Assembly (NCBI GenBank): GCA_014529675.2
Contig: CP076040.1
Location: 4,367,501 to 4,431,500 of the forward strand
Length of the DNA: 64,000 bases
Direction: 5' to 3'
Source: Opitutia bacterium ISCC 52
GTDB lineage: Bacteria; Verrucomicrobiota; Verrucomicrobiia; Opitutales; UBA2995
Position 1 is the first letter of the stretch; the number at the start of each line of letters is the position of its first letter. The notes under the pieces are model-generated. The model saw nothing but the letters and a program-made list of their open reading frames with translations, was not told where the DNA came from and did not search any database. Positions 9,307 to 17,430 of the stretch are shown here, in pieces. The translations under genes and the position numbers were made by a program.

Positions 9307-10680
9307 TCAATCCTTGGGCTGGACTCGAGGCTGGATTCGTTTTTTAGCCACTTTTTTTGCTGCTTTCTTCGCCGTTTTCTTTGCTACGATTTTTTTAGCC
9401 GGAGCCTTTTTAGTCGTTGGTCGCTTGGCGACTGCCTTTTTGACGGGAGCTTCCTTCTTCGCCTGCTTTTTGGCGGCTACTTTCTTTTTGGAAACTTTCT
9501 TAGCTGGAGCCTTTTTTACTCGCGGCTGCTTTTCTTCAGGCGGCTGCTTCGAGACTTTAGCATCCTTTTGGGAGGATTCAGGCTTTGGAGGAGTGGATTT
9601 AGTCTTAGGCGCTCTCCGCTCGTTGTTTCTCTTCTGAGGCTTCGGCTTTACCTCCTTTTCGTCCTGAGATTTCTTCGCAGGGTCTTCAGACCTTCTATTA
9701 TCCCTCGGTCCTCTTCCACGCCCCCTCCGTCTGCGACGTCGTCGTTTTTCGACCGGAGGACCATCTGTTGCTCCTAACTTTTCATCGGCAGCATCGTCCC
9801 GCCCCTGACTTGGATTTTTGGCTTCTTCTGCCACAATCTCGCGGGCCATATCCATATAGGTAGCTGGTCCTTTATCTTCAGACAGAGGCTCATCCTTTTT
9901 CTTAAGACGCCCTATGACGACCTTCTTGGGCGTACTCTTGGAAGCATAAGGTTTAGGCGCAGCCAACTTTCTGGCACTGGCTAAATCTTTCTGATCGGGT
10001 TCTCTCTTTTGAGGCCGCACCACCAACGTCGAGACCACAGACTCTCTTTTTTGGCTGACGACATAATCTACAGCTTGGGCTATGGCATTTGAGCACACAA
10101 TCAAGTCGTGATTATCACGTTCTGTGAATCCCTCCCTGAACATGTGTTCGGCATTGGCCGAATCGAGTATCAGGGAGCAAACTTTCACTTTGTCCTGTCG
10201 TACTTCCTCGTAGAGACGATTCGAAAATTCTTGAAGCGCTACTTCTGTAGATAAAAAGGCGCTGCCCAAACGATGGCTGCCGGGCAGGTCTGGAAATCCG
10301 ATGTTCAGAACATATCCCCGCAAACGAATTAACGACGGTAACACCAATCGGGTCAGTATTAGCGGAGCCAGGAGATTGGTATGCACCAATGACTCCAAAT
10401 CGTTTAAACCCAGCTTCTCATGAGGATCCAGACTCAAGTGGCGAGCATGGTTTACCAACACGTATATGTCTTTTTCTTTGTCGAGGATCTCCTGTACTAC
10501 CTGGCAAAGATGCTCGGTATTGGTGAGATCACAACTGACCGGTACAAAGTCGGTATGTTCGAGTGGGAAATTTTCAAAATCTGAGCCCAGACCGTAAACC
10601 CGGCAGCCCGTATCAATAAGCTTCTGGGAAATGGCTAGGCCAATACGAGTGTTTGCACCCGTGACAATTGCTATATCCAT
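9307..10680 (-). CDS. SDR-fold protein with histone-H1-like tail, catalytic residues lost
   Basis: This 457-residue protein is a fusion. Residues about 1-235 form a short-chain dehydrogenase fold, with 'IAIVTGANTRIGLAISQKL' as the nucleotide-binding motif. The catalytic YxxxK position reads 'FLSTE' within 'SAFLSTEVALQEFSNRL', so Tyr and Lys are replaced by Phe and Glu. The usual Ser strand reads 'VLNIGFPDLPG', and the NNAG motif is 'NHAR'. Residues about 310-330 hold an Arg/Gly patch ('KRRRRRRRGRGRG'), and the last 110 or so are Lys/Ala/Pro repeats (AKK, KKA) like bacterial H1/Hc1 proteins. It probably binds nucleic acid and is not an active reductase. Its start overlaps the lyase-like gene upstream by 10 bases. 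Confidence 0.85.
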   Translation of the reverse strand: MDIAIVTGANTRIGLAISQKLIDTGCRVYGLGSDFENFPLEHTDFVPVSCDLTNTEHLCQVVQEILDKEKDIYVLVNHARHLSLDPHEKLGLNDLESLVHTNLLAPLILTRLVLPSLIRLRGYVLNIGFPDLPGSHRLGSAFLSTEVALQEFSNRLYEEVRQDKVKVCSLILDSANAEHMFREGFTERDNHDLIVCSNAIAQAVDYVVSQKRESVVSTLVVRPQKREPDQKDLASARKLAAPKPYASKSTPKKVVIGRLKKKDEPLSEDKGPATYMDMAREIVAEEAKNPSQGRDDAADEKLGATDGPPVEKRRRRRRRGRGRGPRDNRRSEDPAKKSQDEKEVKPKPQKRNNERRAPKTKSTPPKPESSQKDAKVSKQPPEEKQPRVKKAPAKKVSKKKVAAKKQAKKEAPVKKAVAKRPTTKKAPAKKIVAKKTAKKAAKKVAKKRIQPRVQPKD

Positions 10681-11681
10681 GTTTCTATGGTTTCTGCAGG
10701 CACATACTTTGAGAGTGCGTCCTTCAACGTTTCGATCATCAGCGATCGTTCTTCCGTTGGGTAAGACACAAAAGATGGGCTGCGTTCAAAAGGATAATAA
10801 AGGATATCGGAATCAGTGCGCTGTTTCTTAATGCGCTTAAAATAGTCGGGATTCATCCGAAAAACGCCGAGACTCACATCACGAATTTTCTCAGCTGGCA
10901 AGTGCTTAAACACCTCCTTGAAAAAAGAGACGTAGATCTTCTCCCAATTGTCGATTCGGAGGACAGGGTCAAAACAGAGGCGAACAGGCCAACCACGATC
11001 CAGGCATTGTTTGATGGCTTGAATACGTTGCTCTGGAGAAGGGGTTAGTTGCTCATAGGCGGAAGCCACTTCAGGAGGCGACAATGTCCACGCAAGAATG
11101 GCCCGATCACAGGGTACTACGTCTTCCAATACACGCCAATTTGCACTCTTGGTTCGAATTTCAATAACCAGGTCTTCGTGCTCTCGAGTGAATTCGATAA
11201 AGCGCGAAGTGTAGGGAACAATCGCTTCGTAGGCTAGGAGGTCTGTGTCGTAAGAAATACAAAGATAGAGCGGCTCCTGCGGAAAAGGTCGATACTCTAT
11301 CGCCTGAGCAGTCGTGCGGTAAAAGTCGTCCTCATTCACAAAGACCACCATGTTACCGCTGGGATACATACCCTGAAGGTAGCAATAGTCACAATTGTAG
11401 ACGCAATTTAGCAGCAGAGAATTGTAGTAGAAATTCCGGTAACCGAAATCCTGACTAGCCATGGAGCCTTCATAGATAAGGTGATCCTTCTTGCGGGCCA
11501 GGATGAGCTTCGGGCTTCGCTTTTGTAGTTGGAAATTTTGGCCTGAGCGAGCAAAGACGTCCTTGTAATTCTTCACTGTCACCAGTTTGGAGTTCGACAA
11601 TCGATCCAGAATAACTCGGGTCATTGGGTATTTTTCTACCCCTTCCTCTAGGTACAGGTGTGAAAATCGTTTATGCCACAT
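10671..11681 (-). CDS. splB: Spore-photoproduct-lyase-like radical SAM protein
   Basis: This 336-residue protein matches spore photoproduct lyase in length and key residues. The radical SAM motif is Cys93-Cys97-Cys100 ('CVYNCDYC'), followed by the SPL-typical 'YLQG'. Cys141 ('LYLCISYDTD') sits where the hydrogen-donor Cys141 lies in the Bacillus subtilis enzyme. SPL reverses 5-thyminyl-5,6-dihydrothymine lesions in UV-irradiated DNA. No sporulation genes are in view, so the natural lesion here is uncertain. The gene overlaps the H1-tailed SDR gene by 10 bases and follows a nucleosidase gene at 103 bases. It could instead act on another substrate. Confidence 0.82.
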   Translation of the reverse strand: MWHKRFSHLYLEEGVEKYPMTRVILDRLSNSKLVTVKNYKDVFARSGQNFQLQKRSPKLILARKKDHLIYEGSMASQDFGYRNFYYNSLLLNCVYNCDYCYLQGMYPSGNMVVFVNEDDFYRTTAQAIEYRPFPQEPLYLCISYDTDLLAYEAIVPYTSRFIEFTREHEDLVIEIRTKSANWRVLEDVVPCDRAILAWTLSPPEVASAYEQLTPSPEQRIQAIKQCLDRGWPVRLCFDPVLRIDNWEKIYVSFFKEVFKHLPAEKIRDVSLGVFRMNPDYFKRIKKQRTDSDILYYPFERSPSFVSYPTEERSLMIETLKDALSKYVPAETIETWI

Positions 11682-11784
11682 GGAATAAAGGACTTAGGGT
11701 GAATGCGTTACTAGAGGTGGTTCAGTTGCCATCTACGAAAGGGAAGCTTGGGAGTGAGGCAGGAAAAGCAACTCGGAACGTCAG

Positions 11785-12612
11785 CTATTTGTTCAATGAT
11801 TGGATCATCGACTCAAACAATTGATTCCTCAGAGTTTTGTGTTTCGGCTGGGTGGCCAAATTCGGCTTTAGAATCTCTAAGTTTGCCCCTCCTCGAACAA
11901 GGAACCGAGTGACCGCATCTCGAAGTTGGTGAGTTTGCGTTTGAGTTAAGCGCATGCTTTCTGCAACTGAGCTCAATAAGGTTTCCTGTTCAGGAGATAG
12001 GATTGGATCAGTGGAGTCCAAATGCTCGCAATTCATCAGTGTTGGCAACCAATCATCCAAGGATTGCTCGTAGTAACGCTGCATCTGAGAATAATCATCA
12101 GAAGAAAATTCCAAGTAGTCAGTTGCTACTTTAAGAAAGAGCATTTGGTGGGGAGCCATAAAAAGATGGGCCGCCTGAAAAATACCTGACGCTTCCATAT
12201 CAACAATATCACAGGCTAAAATCGGTAGGTTGGCTGTTGTAACCGGTTGATCAAAGGTACCTAAGGAGGCTTCCTGCAAAGAGTGGTTGATCAACATATC
12301 TGGGAAAAACTCTCTCCCACTCGAATGATCCCAAATCTTGTTCACGGTAACAGCTTCTCCGAGGGCAATCTGGTCCACTACAGCTCCACACATGCCGACA
12401 TTGATCAAATGTTTGTCCTTACTTTCTCCCGCCAAATGAATGGCGTGAGTCGTAGCAATACCCGCATACAGTTTTCCAATACCGCTTATAACTAGTAAGG
12501 TATCGGCCGAAGTATAAACGGGGATGCGCCGGGAAGACGAATCCTGCTTAAGGCCAAGGGCATCGATAAGGGGACGAGCTTCTTGGCGAAGAGCTGTAAC
12601 AATGATCTTCAA
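11785..12612 (-). CDS. MTA/SAH-type nucleosidase with C-terminal helical extension
   Basis: This 275-residue protein has the purine nucleoside phosphorylase/MTAN fold in residues 1-195: 'NVGMCGAVVDQIALGEAV', the substrate motif 'VDMEASGIFQAAHLF', and the catalytic Asp in 'KVATDYLE'. MTAN-type enzymes cleave adenine from methylthioadenosine, S-adenosylhomocysteine and 5'-deoxyadenosine. Residues about 200-275 form an extra helical, charged region not found in minimal MTAN. It leads the nucleosidase, SPL-like, SDR-H1 run, so removal of the 5'-deoxyadenosine by-product of a radical SAM enzyme is a plausible job (inference). Confidence 0.8.
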   Translation of the reverse strand: MKIIVTALRQEARPLIDALGLKQDSSSRRIPVYTSADTLLVISGIGKLYAGIATTHAIHLAGESKDKHLINVGMCGAVVDQIALGEAVTVNKIWDHSSGREFFPDMLINHSLQEASLGTFDQPVTTANLPILACDIVDMEASGIFQAAHLFMAPHQMLFLKVATDYLEFSSDDYSQMQRYYEQSLDDWLPTLMNCEHLDSTDPILSPEQETLLSSVAESMRLTQTQTHQLRDAVTRFLVRGGANLEILKPNLATQPKHKTLRNQLFESMIQSLNK

Positions 12613-12863
12613 AGTGAGAATAAAACAGGGTCAATAACGTCGTATTACAACACATGCTCAGGCAATGAGGCAAGTTTGATAGGTAAAACAAACCTCAGGA
12701 TCTAATTATTCTATGAATCGAAAAGCTCTCGGAGAATTCAGACTCATGCACATTTCATTTTTACGTGAAACTTTTATGGGGGAAACTGGAGTAGGCGCAT
12801 AGTGCCACCCCCTGATATCAAGTTTAGACCTTACCTGATAGAATACTGGACGAGCTACTTTCT

Positions 12864-13118
12864 ATGCGTACCCTCAAACTATTATTTTTTACGTTCATCC
12901 TAGGAGCGGCATTTGCAAGCGCCGGCGCCGAGAGCTCACAGCTGTTCACAAACTCGCAACTCTCTAGCAGTCTGTCAGGAACGACCGGCTCAGGATTGAA
13001 TTTTGCAGAACTTCCGAAATCCGCAATCTATGGTTTCCTGGGAGCTGGCTTCCTTGTAATCACTGTTTTACGGAGAAGGAAGCATATTCATCGGGTCCAA
13101 AAAACGAGGATACAATAG
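12864..13118 (+). CDS. Small exported protein with PEP-CTERM-like tail lacking the PEP motif
   Basis: This 84-residue protein has an N-terminal signal peptide (residues 1-22, ending 'ASAGA'), a Ser/Gly/Thr-rich middle, and a C-terminal hydrophobic helix followed by 'LRRRKHIHR'. This tail layout is that of PEP-CTERM sorting signals, but the normal P-E-P is 'LPKS'. It may be a decayed or variant anchor, or a plain membrane protein. It stands alone and downstream of a 250-base gap with no other visible feature. Confidence 0.6.
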   Translation: MRTLKLLFFTFILGAAFASAGAESSQLFTNSQLSSSLSGTTGSGLNFAELPKSAIYGFLGAGFLVITVLRRRKHIHRVQKTRIQ

Positions 13119-13242
13119 CACTAGCTATTGAATTGAGGATTCCAAGTTCTGTCACCGAGAGAGGAACTTAGGAAAGGCTGAAGCTGCAATGGCATTTGAT
13201 GGGTTGACCCTTTGCAACCAAGGGCATCAGGATTCTCAACTG

Positions 13243-13752
13243 ATGCATATTTCTTACACCGAAGTCATTGAGAAACTGCAATTAGAGCCACTCGATCAAG
13301 AAGGGGGATTCTTTCGAAGAACTTACCAATCGGTTGAAACCGTAAATTTGAGAGAGGGTTATGAGCAACACCTCGGGACAGCGATCTACTTTCTACTTAC
13401 TCCAGATGCATTCTCCGCATTGCATTGGTTAGAGGACGATGAGCTGTACCACTTCTACATTGGAGACCCGGTTGAGTTATATGAACTAGACTCTAAAACA
13501 GGGCTTAAACAAACCGTGCTGGGACATAACATCATGAATGGACAACAGGTCCAATACCCTGTTCGAGGAAAGCGTTGGCATGGTTCTCGATTGGTCTCCG
13601 GTGGCCAATGGGCACTTCTGGGAACTACCATGGCACCTGGGTTCGCGTGGGATGAATTTAAGCTGGGGAAACGGGATGCGCTCATTCATGGCTTTCCAGA
13701 ACATCGAACCATTATTGAATCCTTAACAAGACCTGAGGATGGACATCAGTAG
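13243..13752 (+). CDS. DUF985-type cupin
   Basis: This cupin_5/DUF985-family protein is a single-domain beta-barrel of about 169 residues. Signatures are 'LEPLDQEGGFFRRTYQS' at the N-terminus, 'TAIYFLLTPDAFSALHWLEDDELYHFYIGDPVELYEL', and 'GQWALLGTTMAPGFAWDEFKLGKRDALIHGFPEHRTIIESLTR'. Its biochemical role is unknown in general. The start at 13243 ('MHISYTEVI') fits family length better than the upstream ATG at 13189. It overlaps pdxH by 14 bases, so the two are co-translated. Confidence 0.88.
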   Translation: MHISYTEVIEKLQLEPLDQEGGFFRRTYQSVETVNLREGYEQHLGTAIYFLLTPDAFSALHWLEDDELYHFYIGDPVELYELDSKTGLKQTVLGHNIMNGQQVQYPVRGKRWHGSRLVSGGQWALLGTTMAPGFAWDEFKLGKRDALIHGFPEHRTIIESLTRPEDGHQ

Positions 13753-14377
13753 CCTAAGACAAGAATACTCAACGACAGGAATCACAAAAGATTCGCTGGA
13801 CCCGAACCCATTCAAACAATTTGAGATTTGGTTCAACCAAGCCTTTGAAGCGAAAATCGTTGAGCCCAATGCAATGAGCCTAACCACGGTGTCCAAAGAA
13901 GGATCCCCTTCATCGAGGACGGTCCTTCTCAAGGGCTATGACGAGGATGGCTTTATATTTTATACCAACTATGGCAGCAGCAAGGCACAGGATATTTCTG
14001 AGAATCCCAAGGTAGCATCTCTCTTTCCCTGGCTCGCACTTGAAAGGCAGGTCATCATTCGGGGTTCTGCACATAAGGTCCCAACGAGCCTGTCACTTAA
14101 GTACTTTGCGTCACGTCCGCGTGGCAGTCAGCTCGGAGCATGGGTTTCTACCCAAAGTGGTCATATTTCGTCGAGAAGTGTATTGGAATCTACTCTCGCA
14201 AAGCTGAAAGAAAAATTCGCAACGGGTGAGATTCCTCTACCTGATTTCTGGGGTGGCTATCGCATTGTGCCAACCTATATAGAATTCTGGCAAGGACGCT
14301 CCAATCGCTTGCACGATCGAATCACCTACGAGCTTAATGAAGACAACACTTGGACACTTGGGCGTAAGTCTCCCTAA
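13739..14377 (+). CDS. pdxH: Pyridoxamine 5'-phosphate oxidase
   Basis: This FMN-dependent enzyme makes pyridoxal 5'-phosphate from pyridoxamine or pyridoxine phosphate. The 212-residue sequence has the family core 'MSLTTVSKEGSPSSRTVLLKGYDEDGFIFYTNYGSSKAQDI', the 'WLALERQVIIRGSAHKV' strand, and the C-terminal signature 'EFWQGRSNRLHDRITYE' with the conserved Arg/His residues. Length is typical (about 210-220). It overlaps the upstream cupin gene by 14 bases. Confidence 0.97.
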   Translation: MDISSLRQEYSTTGITKDSLDPNPFKQFEIWFNQAFEAKIVEPNAMSLTTVSKEGSPSSRTVLLKGYDEDGFIFYTNYGSSKAQDISENPKVASLFPWLALERQVIIRGSAHKVPTSLSLKYFASRPRGSQLGAWVSTQSGHISSRSVLESTLAKLKEKFATGEIPLPDFWGGYRIVPTYIEFWQGRSNRLHDRITYELNEDNTWTLGRKSP

Positions 14378-14421
14378 GAGAAATAGTTTTTGCTAAGCCA
14401 ACCTGATCGTCCGGTCCGAAA

Positions 14422-14994
14422 TCAGGGCAATCGGCGAAGTACCACGGTATCAACTCGTTTCACTTCTTTAGGCTCAATCGTTATGGTTAAAGTATGCGTT
14501 TCGTAACCATCCTTACTGATCGCTACATCATAAGTCCCCGGTTCTATATTGGGTAGCTTGATCGGGCTCAACCCTGGCTCCATATCACCTACCACTACGG
14601 TTGCGCCATTAGGGTTCGTAGGAAGATAAAGCCCTCCAAACGACACCTGCTCTCGTTCCTCTCTTAAATCTTGAATTCCCGAGGCCACAGTAGTTTCTGT
14701 TACATCAACGGGCGAAACGAAGGCAGAACTATTACTCACCTCCACATCCCCTGTATAAGGATCTGGATCTGGCTCATTTGCTTTGAGATGCGGAGGACGA
14801 AATCCGAGGTATTGTTCCGTCGCTCTAGGGAAAAAGACGATCATTACCATGAGAGCGACAAGGATTATACTGAAGCAAAACACAGCCGTTTTTATCCAAA
14901 ATTGAGTCCGGCCTCCCCCATAATCGTCAAAATCTTCAAACTCACCTTCGTAGTCTTCAATATCGTTCAATAAATGCTCAGGAATTGACTTCAC
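14422..14994 (-). CDS. Single-pass membrane protein with PEGA domain
   Basis: This 190-residue protein has an acidic cytosolic N-terminus ('IEDYEGEFEDFDDYGGG'), one transmembrane helix at about residues 33-54, a linker rich in acidic and polar residues, and a C-terminal PEGA domain (about 118-188; 'GGLYLPTNPNGATVVVGDMEPGLSPIKLPNIEPGTYDVAISKDGYETHTLTITI'). PEGA domains are surface-layer or envelope-associated beta domains. It is divergent from the long coiled-coil gene, with a gap of 89 bases, and may share regulation with it. Function is unknown. Confidence 0.8.
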   Translation of the reverse strand: MKSIPEHLLNDIEDYEGEFEDFDDYGGGRTQFWIKTAVFCFSIILVALMVMIVFFPRATEQYLGFRPPHLKANEPDPDPYTGDVEVSNSSAFVSPVDVTETTVASGIQDLREEREQVSFGGLYLPTNPNGATVVVGDMEPGLSPIKLPNIEPGTYDVAISKDGYETHTLTITIEPKEVKRVDTVVLRRLP

Positions 14995-15083
14995 TTCTTG
15001 CGAAGAAATGGGGGACGAGGGAGTTTCGGCCTGGGCTTCCTGTTCATCTAAGGAATAACTTTCCTCTCGTGCAGGAGTTGGAA

Positions 15084-17339
15084 ATGGATCAAGTCATCGA
15101 GGCATTGCGCCTTAAGGTTAAGGATCTATTCATTCCTCCCTTTGAAACGAGCGAGTTTCTGGACGCAGTAATTAAGATGCTCTGCCCAGAAGAGGAAGTG
15201 GAAAAGCCTAAATACTCAGACCAGGACATGTACGACGTGTCATCCCTTCTTATGGGATCTTTCAGTCTTGATGAAAATGGCAACGGCAGACCACCCATAA
15301 ACAAGGGAGGCACCACTACTAAAGTTTCTCCGCCCGACAGGATGAAGGGACCCAAGGTCGACAATGAATCTGAATCCGCAGGATCCGACGACAGTCATCT
15401 GGCGAAGGTAGTAGAAGACCTAAAGCGCCAAATTGAAGATAAAGAAAAAACACTTTCTTCAGAAGAGGCGAAATGGCTGGAAACTAAAAACGCTCTAAAA
15501 GATCGAGTTCTTAAGCTCGAAGAAAACTCAGCCATTCTCCAAGAAAAGCTCGAAGAACAGCGAAATCAACTAGAGTCAGATTCCGAAGAGTTGAAGGTTC
15601 AATTGGCTGAACTCGAAGAGAATCGACAATCTTGGGATACCGAAGCATCCGAGCTAAGAGCATCACTAGAAAGCGACCGAAGCGTGTTCCAAGAGCTTCA
15701 GGAAGAATCTGAGCAGCAACTGTCTGAGCGCGAACGGCTCATCGCAGAAAAAGAATCAGACTTACAAACTCGTAACGCTGAGTTCGATGAACGAGCAATA
15801 GAACTGGCGGGACTTGAAGAACGAGAAGAAGAGCTCCGTACACAGAAAGAAGAGTTGGAATCGAAGCATCGCGAAGCCGACGAGCATGGGAACAAGAAGG
15901 CCGATGAAATGGCCGAGCAGCAGGCAAAGTTGGACCAAGAGCGACTCAGAGCTGCCGAAGTCGAGACGAAGGAGAAAGAGCTTAAAGCACGGGAAGCAGC
16001 ATTTGCAGAGGATATGCAAGAGTTCCGGGAAGAGCTCGAGCAGCTTGAGACGGCACAAAAATCAATAGCTGCTGACCGTGAGTATATCGAAAAGACTCGA
16101 GCCGATCTCGATTTGGAAGTCGAGCAAGTGCACTCACAACTTGAAGAAGCCAGATTCCTGCATTCCCAACAGGTTGAGAAGGAGTCCGAGTCTTTAAAAT
16201 CACTTCAAGCTGAGCTAGAAGCACAGAGAATAATCGCAGAACAAAAAGAAGAAGGACTCAAACAGCTTGAGGCGAAAGAAGAGGAAGTCCAAATAGGCCT
16301 AGCCGAAATTAAGGCACGCCGCGAAGCTTTCGAGTTTGACCGCGGAAAATTTAAAGAAGACCAACAAAGCCTGGAAACAGGCAGAGCAGAACTTGATCAG
16401 GGTTGGACCGACCTTGATGCCGAAGCCAACCGTTTGCATGAAACTCTGGAAGCGGAACGAGCGAAAATTGAGCAGCAGTTGAATAACGATCGACAAAAGA
16501 TCGCTGCTCAAGAAACTGAACTCCAGGGCAGACAAGAAAAATTCATGTCCGAACGCGCAGAAATTGACGCAGCGTGGGCAGAAATGGACGCAGCGACTGC
16601 AGAATTCCACAAAGAGCTCGAAAAGGCAAAAGCCGAACACGAGGCGTTCATCGAGAAAGAAATGCAGGCGCAAAAAGAACGCCAGAATGCGGTAGAGCTT
16701 GAACTACAAGAATCCCTGTCTCAGATCGAAGCGGTTCAGCAAGAAGCCTCATCCCTGCAAGCTACAAAAGAAGAAGTATTTGCCAAGAGCGAATTGATCG
16801 AAGCTAAAGAATTAGAGCTGAATCAATTGAGCGAAGACATCCAGCGTCAGACTGAAGAGTGCGAACGAACAAAAGATTTAATCGAAACCGAGAAGAAACA
16901 GCTGGAGGACATGCGCCAAAGGCAACTCTCATACCTTGAGAAAGTTAAATCTCTGGCTGAAGAAAAAGATGAGTTCTCAGAAGAGCGGCTAAAATTCCGA
17001 CGTGAAGTTGCAGAATCACATTCTCGCCAAGAGGAAGAAAGCCAGAAACTGCTTAAAGAGCGGACTGAGATTGATGCCCAACGCAAGGAAGTAGAACAGC
17101 TCGTGAATATGGCAGGGCAAGCCAAAGACGATGTTGAGAAATTTGAAGCGATCAAACGGGCTGTCGAAATGGACCGAGAACAACTCGAACGGGAACGCAA
17201 GATTCTGCAAGACGATCAAGGACATCTTGAGGAAGAACGTAAGCTCCTCCTAGAAGAAAAGACCCGACTTAAAAAAGAGCGCAAACAGCTACTGGACGAC
17301 ACCCGGAAATTATTCGGAAAACAACAAGGATCCGAGTAA
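15084..17339 (+). CDS. Long coiled-coil protein
   Basis: This 751-residue protein is almost entirely coiled coil from about residue 110 to the end, with Glu, Lys, Gln, Arg and Leu heptads. The N-terminal 100 residues look globular ('MDQVIEALRLKVKDLFIPPFETSEFLDAVIKML') and are followed by a Gly/Pro/Lys-rich linker. No signal or membrane segment is visible. The start is set by a good ribosome site (AGGAG at 15073-15077, 6 bases before the ATG at 15084); a longer frame from 14985 would overlap the divergent PEGA gene. It could be a scaffold, cytoskeletal or crescentin-like filament protein, but that is inference. Confidence 0.85.
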   Translation: MDQVIEALRLKVKDLFIPPFETSEFLDAVIKMLCPEEEVEKPKYSDQDMYDVSSLLMGSFSLDENGNGRPPINKGGTTTKVSPPDRMKGPKVDNESESAGSDDSHLAKVVEDLKRQIEDKEKTLSSEEAKWLETKNALKDRVLKLEENSAILQEKLEEQRNQLESDSEELKVQLAELEENRQSWDTEASELRASLESDRSVFQELQEESEQQLSERERLIAEKESDLQTRNAEFDERAIELAGLEEREEELRTQKEELESKHREADEHGNKKADEMAEQQAKLDQERLRAAEVETKEKELKAREAAFAEDMQEFREELEQLETAQKSIAADREYIEKTRADLDLEVEQVHSQLEEARFLHSQQVEKESESLKSLQAELEAQRIIAEQKEEGLKQLEAKEEEVQIGLAEIKARREAFEFDRGKFKEDQQSLETGRAELDQGWTDLDAEANRLHETLEAERAKIEQQLNNDRQKIAAQETELQGRQEKFMSERAEIDAAWAEMDAATAEFHKELEKAKAEHEAFIEKEMQAQKERQNAVELELQESLSQIEAVQQEASSLQATKEEVFAKSELIEAKELELNQLSEDIQRQTEECERTKDLIETEKKQLEDMRQRQLSYLEKVKSLAEEKDEFSEERLKFRREVAESHSRQEEESQKLLKERTEIDAQRKEVEQLVNMAGQAKDDVEKFEAIKRAVEMDREQLERERKILQDDQGHLEEERKLLLEEKTRLKKERKQLLDDTRKLFGKQQGSE

Positions 17340-17394
17340 TCACGCCATTTTTCTGTCTATTTGTAGACACACCGAAGAAACACACACAGCAAGG

Positions 17395-17419
17395 GGCCGT
17401 CCGCAAGGGCGGCCTTTTT
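17395..17419 (+). terminator. Rho-independent terminator after the coiled-coil gene
   Basis: An 8-bp stem GGCCGTCC/GGGCGGCC (one T-G wobble) with a GCAA loop spans 17395-17414 and is followed by five T residues. It lies 55 bases after the coiled-coil stop codon and just before the convergent end of the symporter gene. Confidence 0.9.
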
Positions 17420-17430
17420 CTGTTGCTCCC

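Noticed and set aside
9314-9777. Long plus-strand frames opposite the Lys-rich tail
   Set aside because: They are Phe/Ala-rich mirror images of the Lys/Ala codons on the minus strand, with no ribosome site or homology.
14985-15083. Longer N-terminus for the coiled-coil protein
   Set aside because: It would overlap the divergent PEGA gene, and a good ribosome site fits the ATG at 15084.
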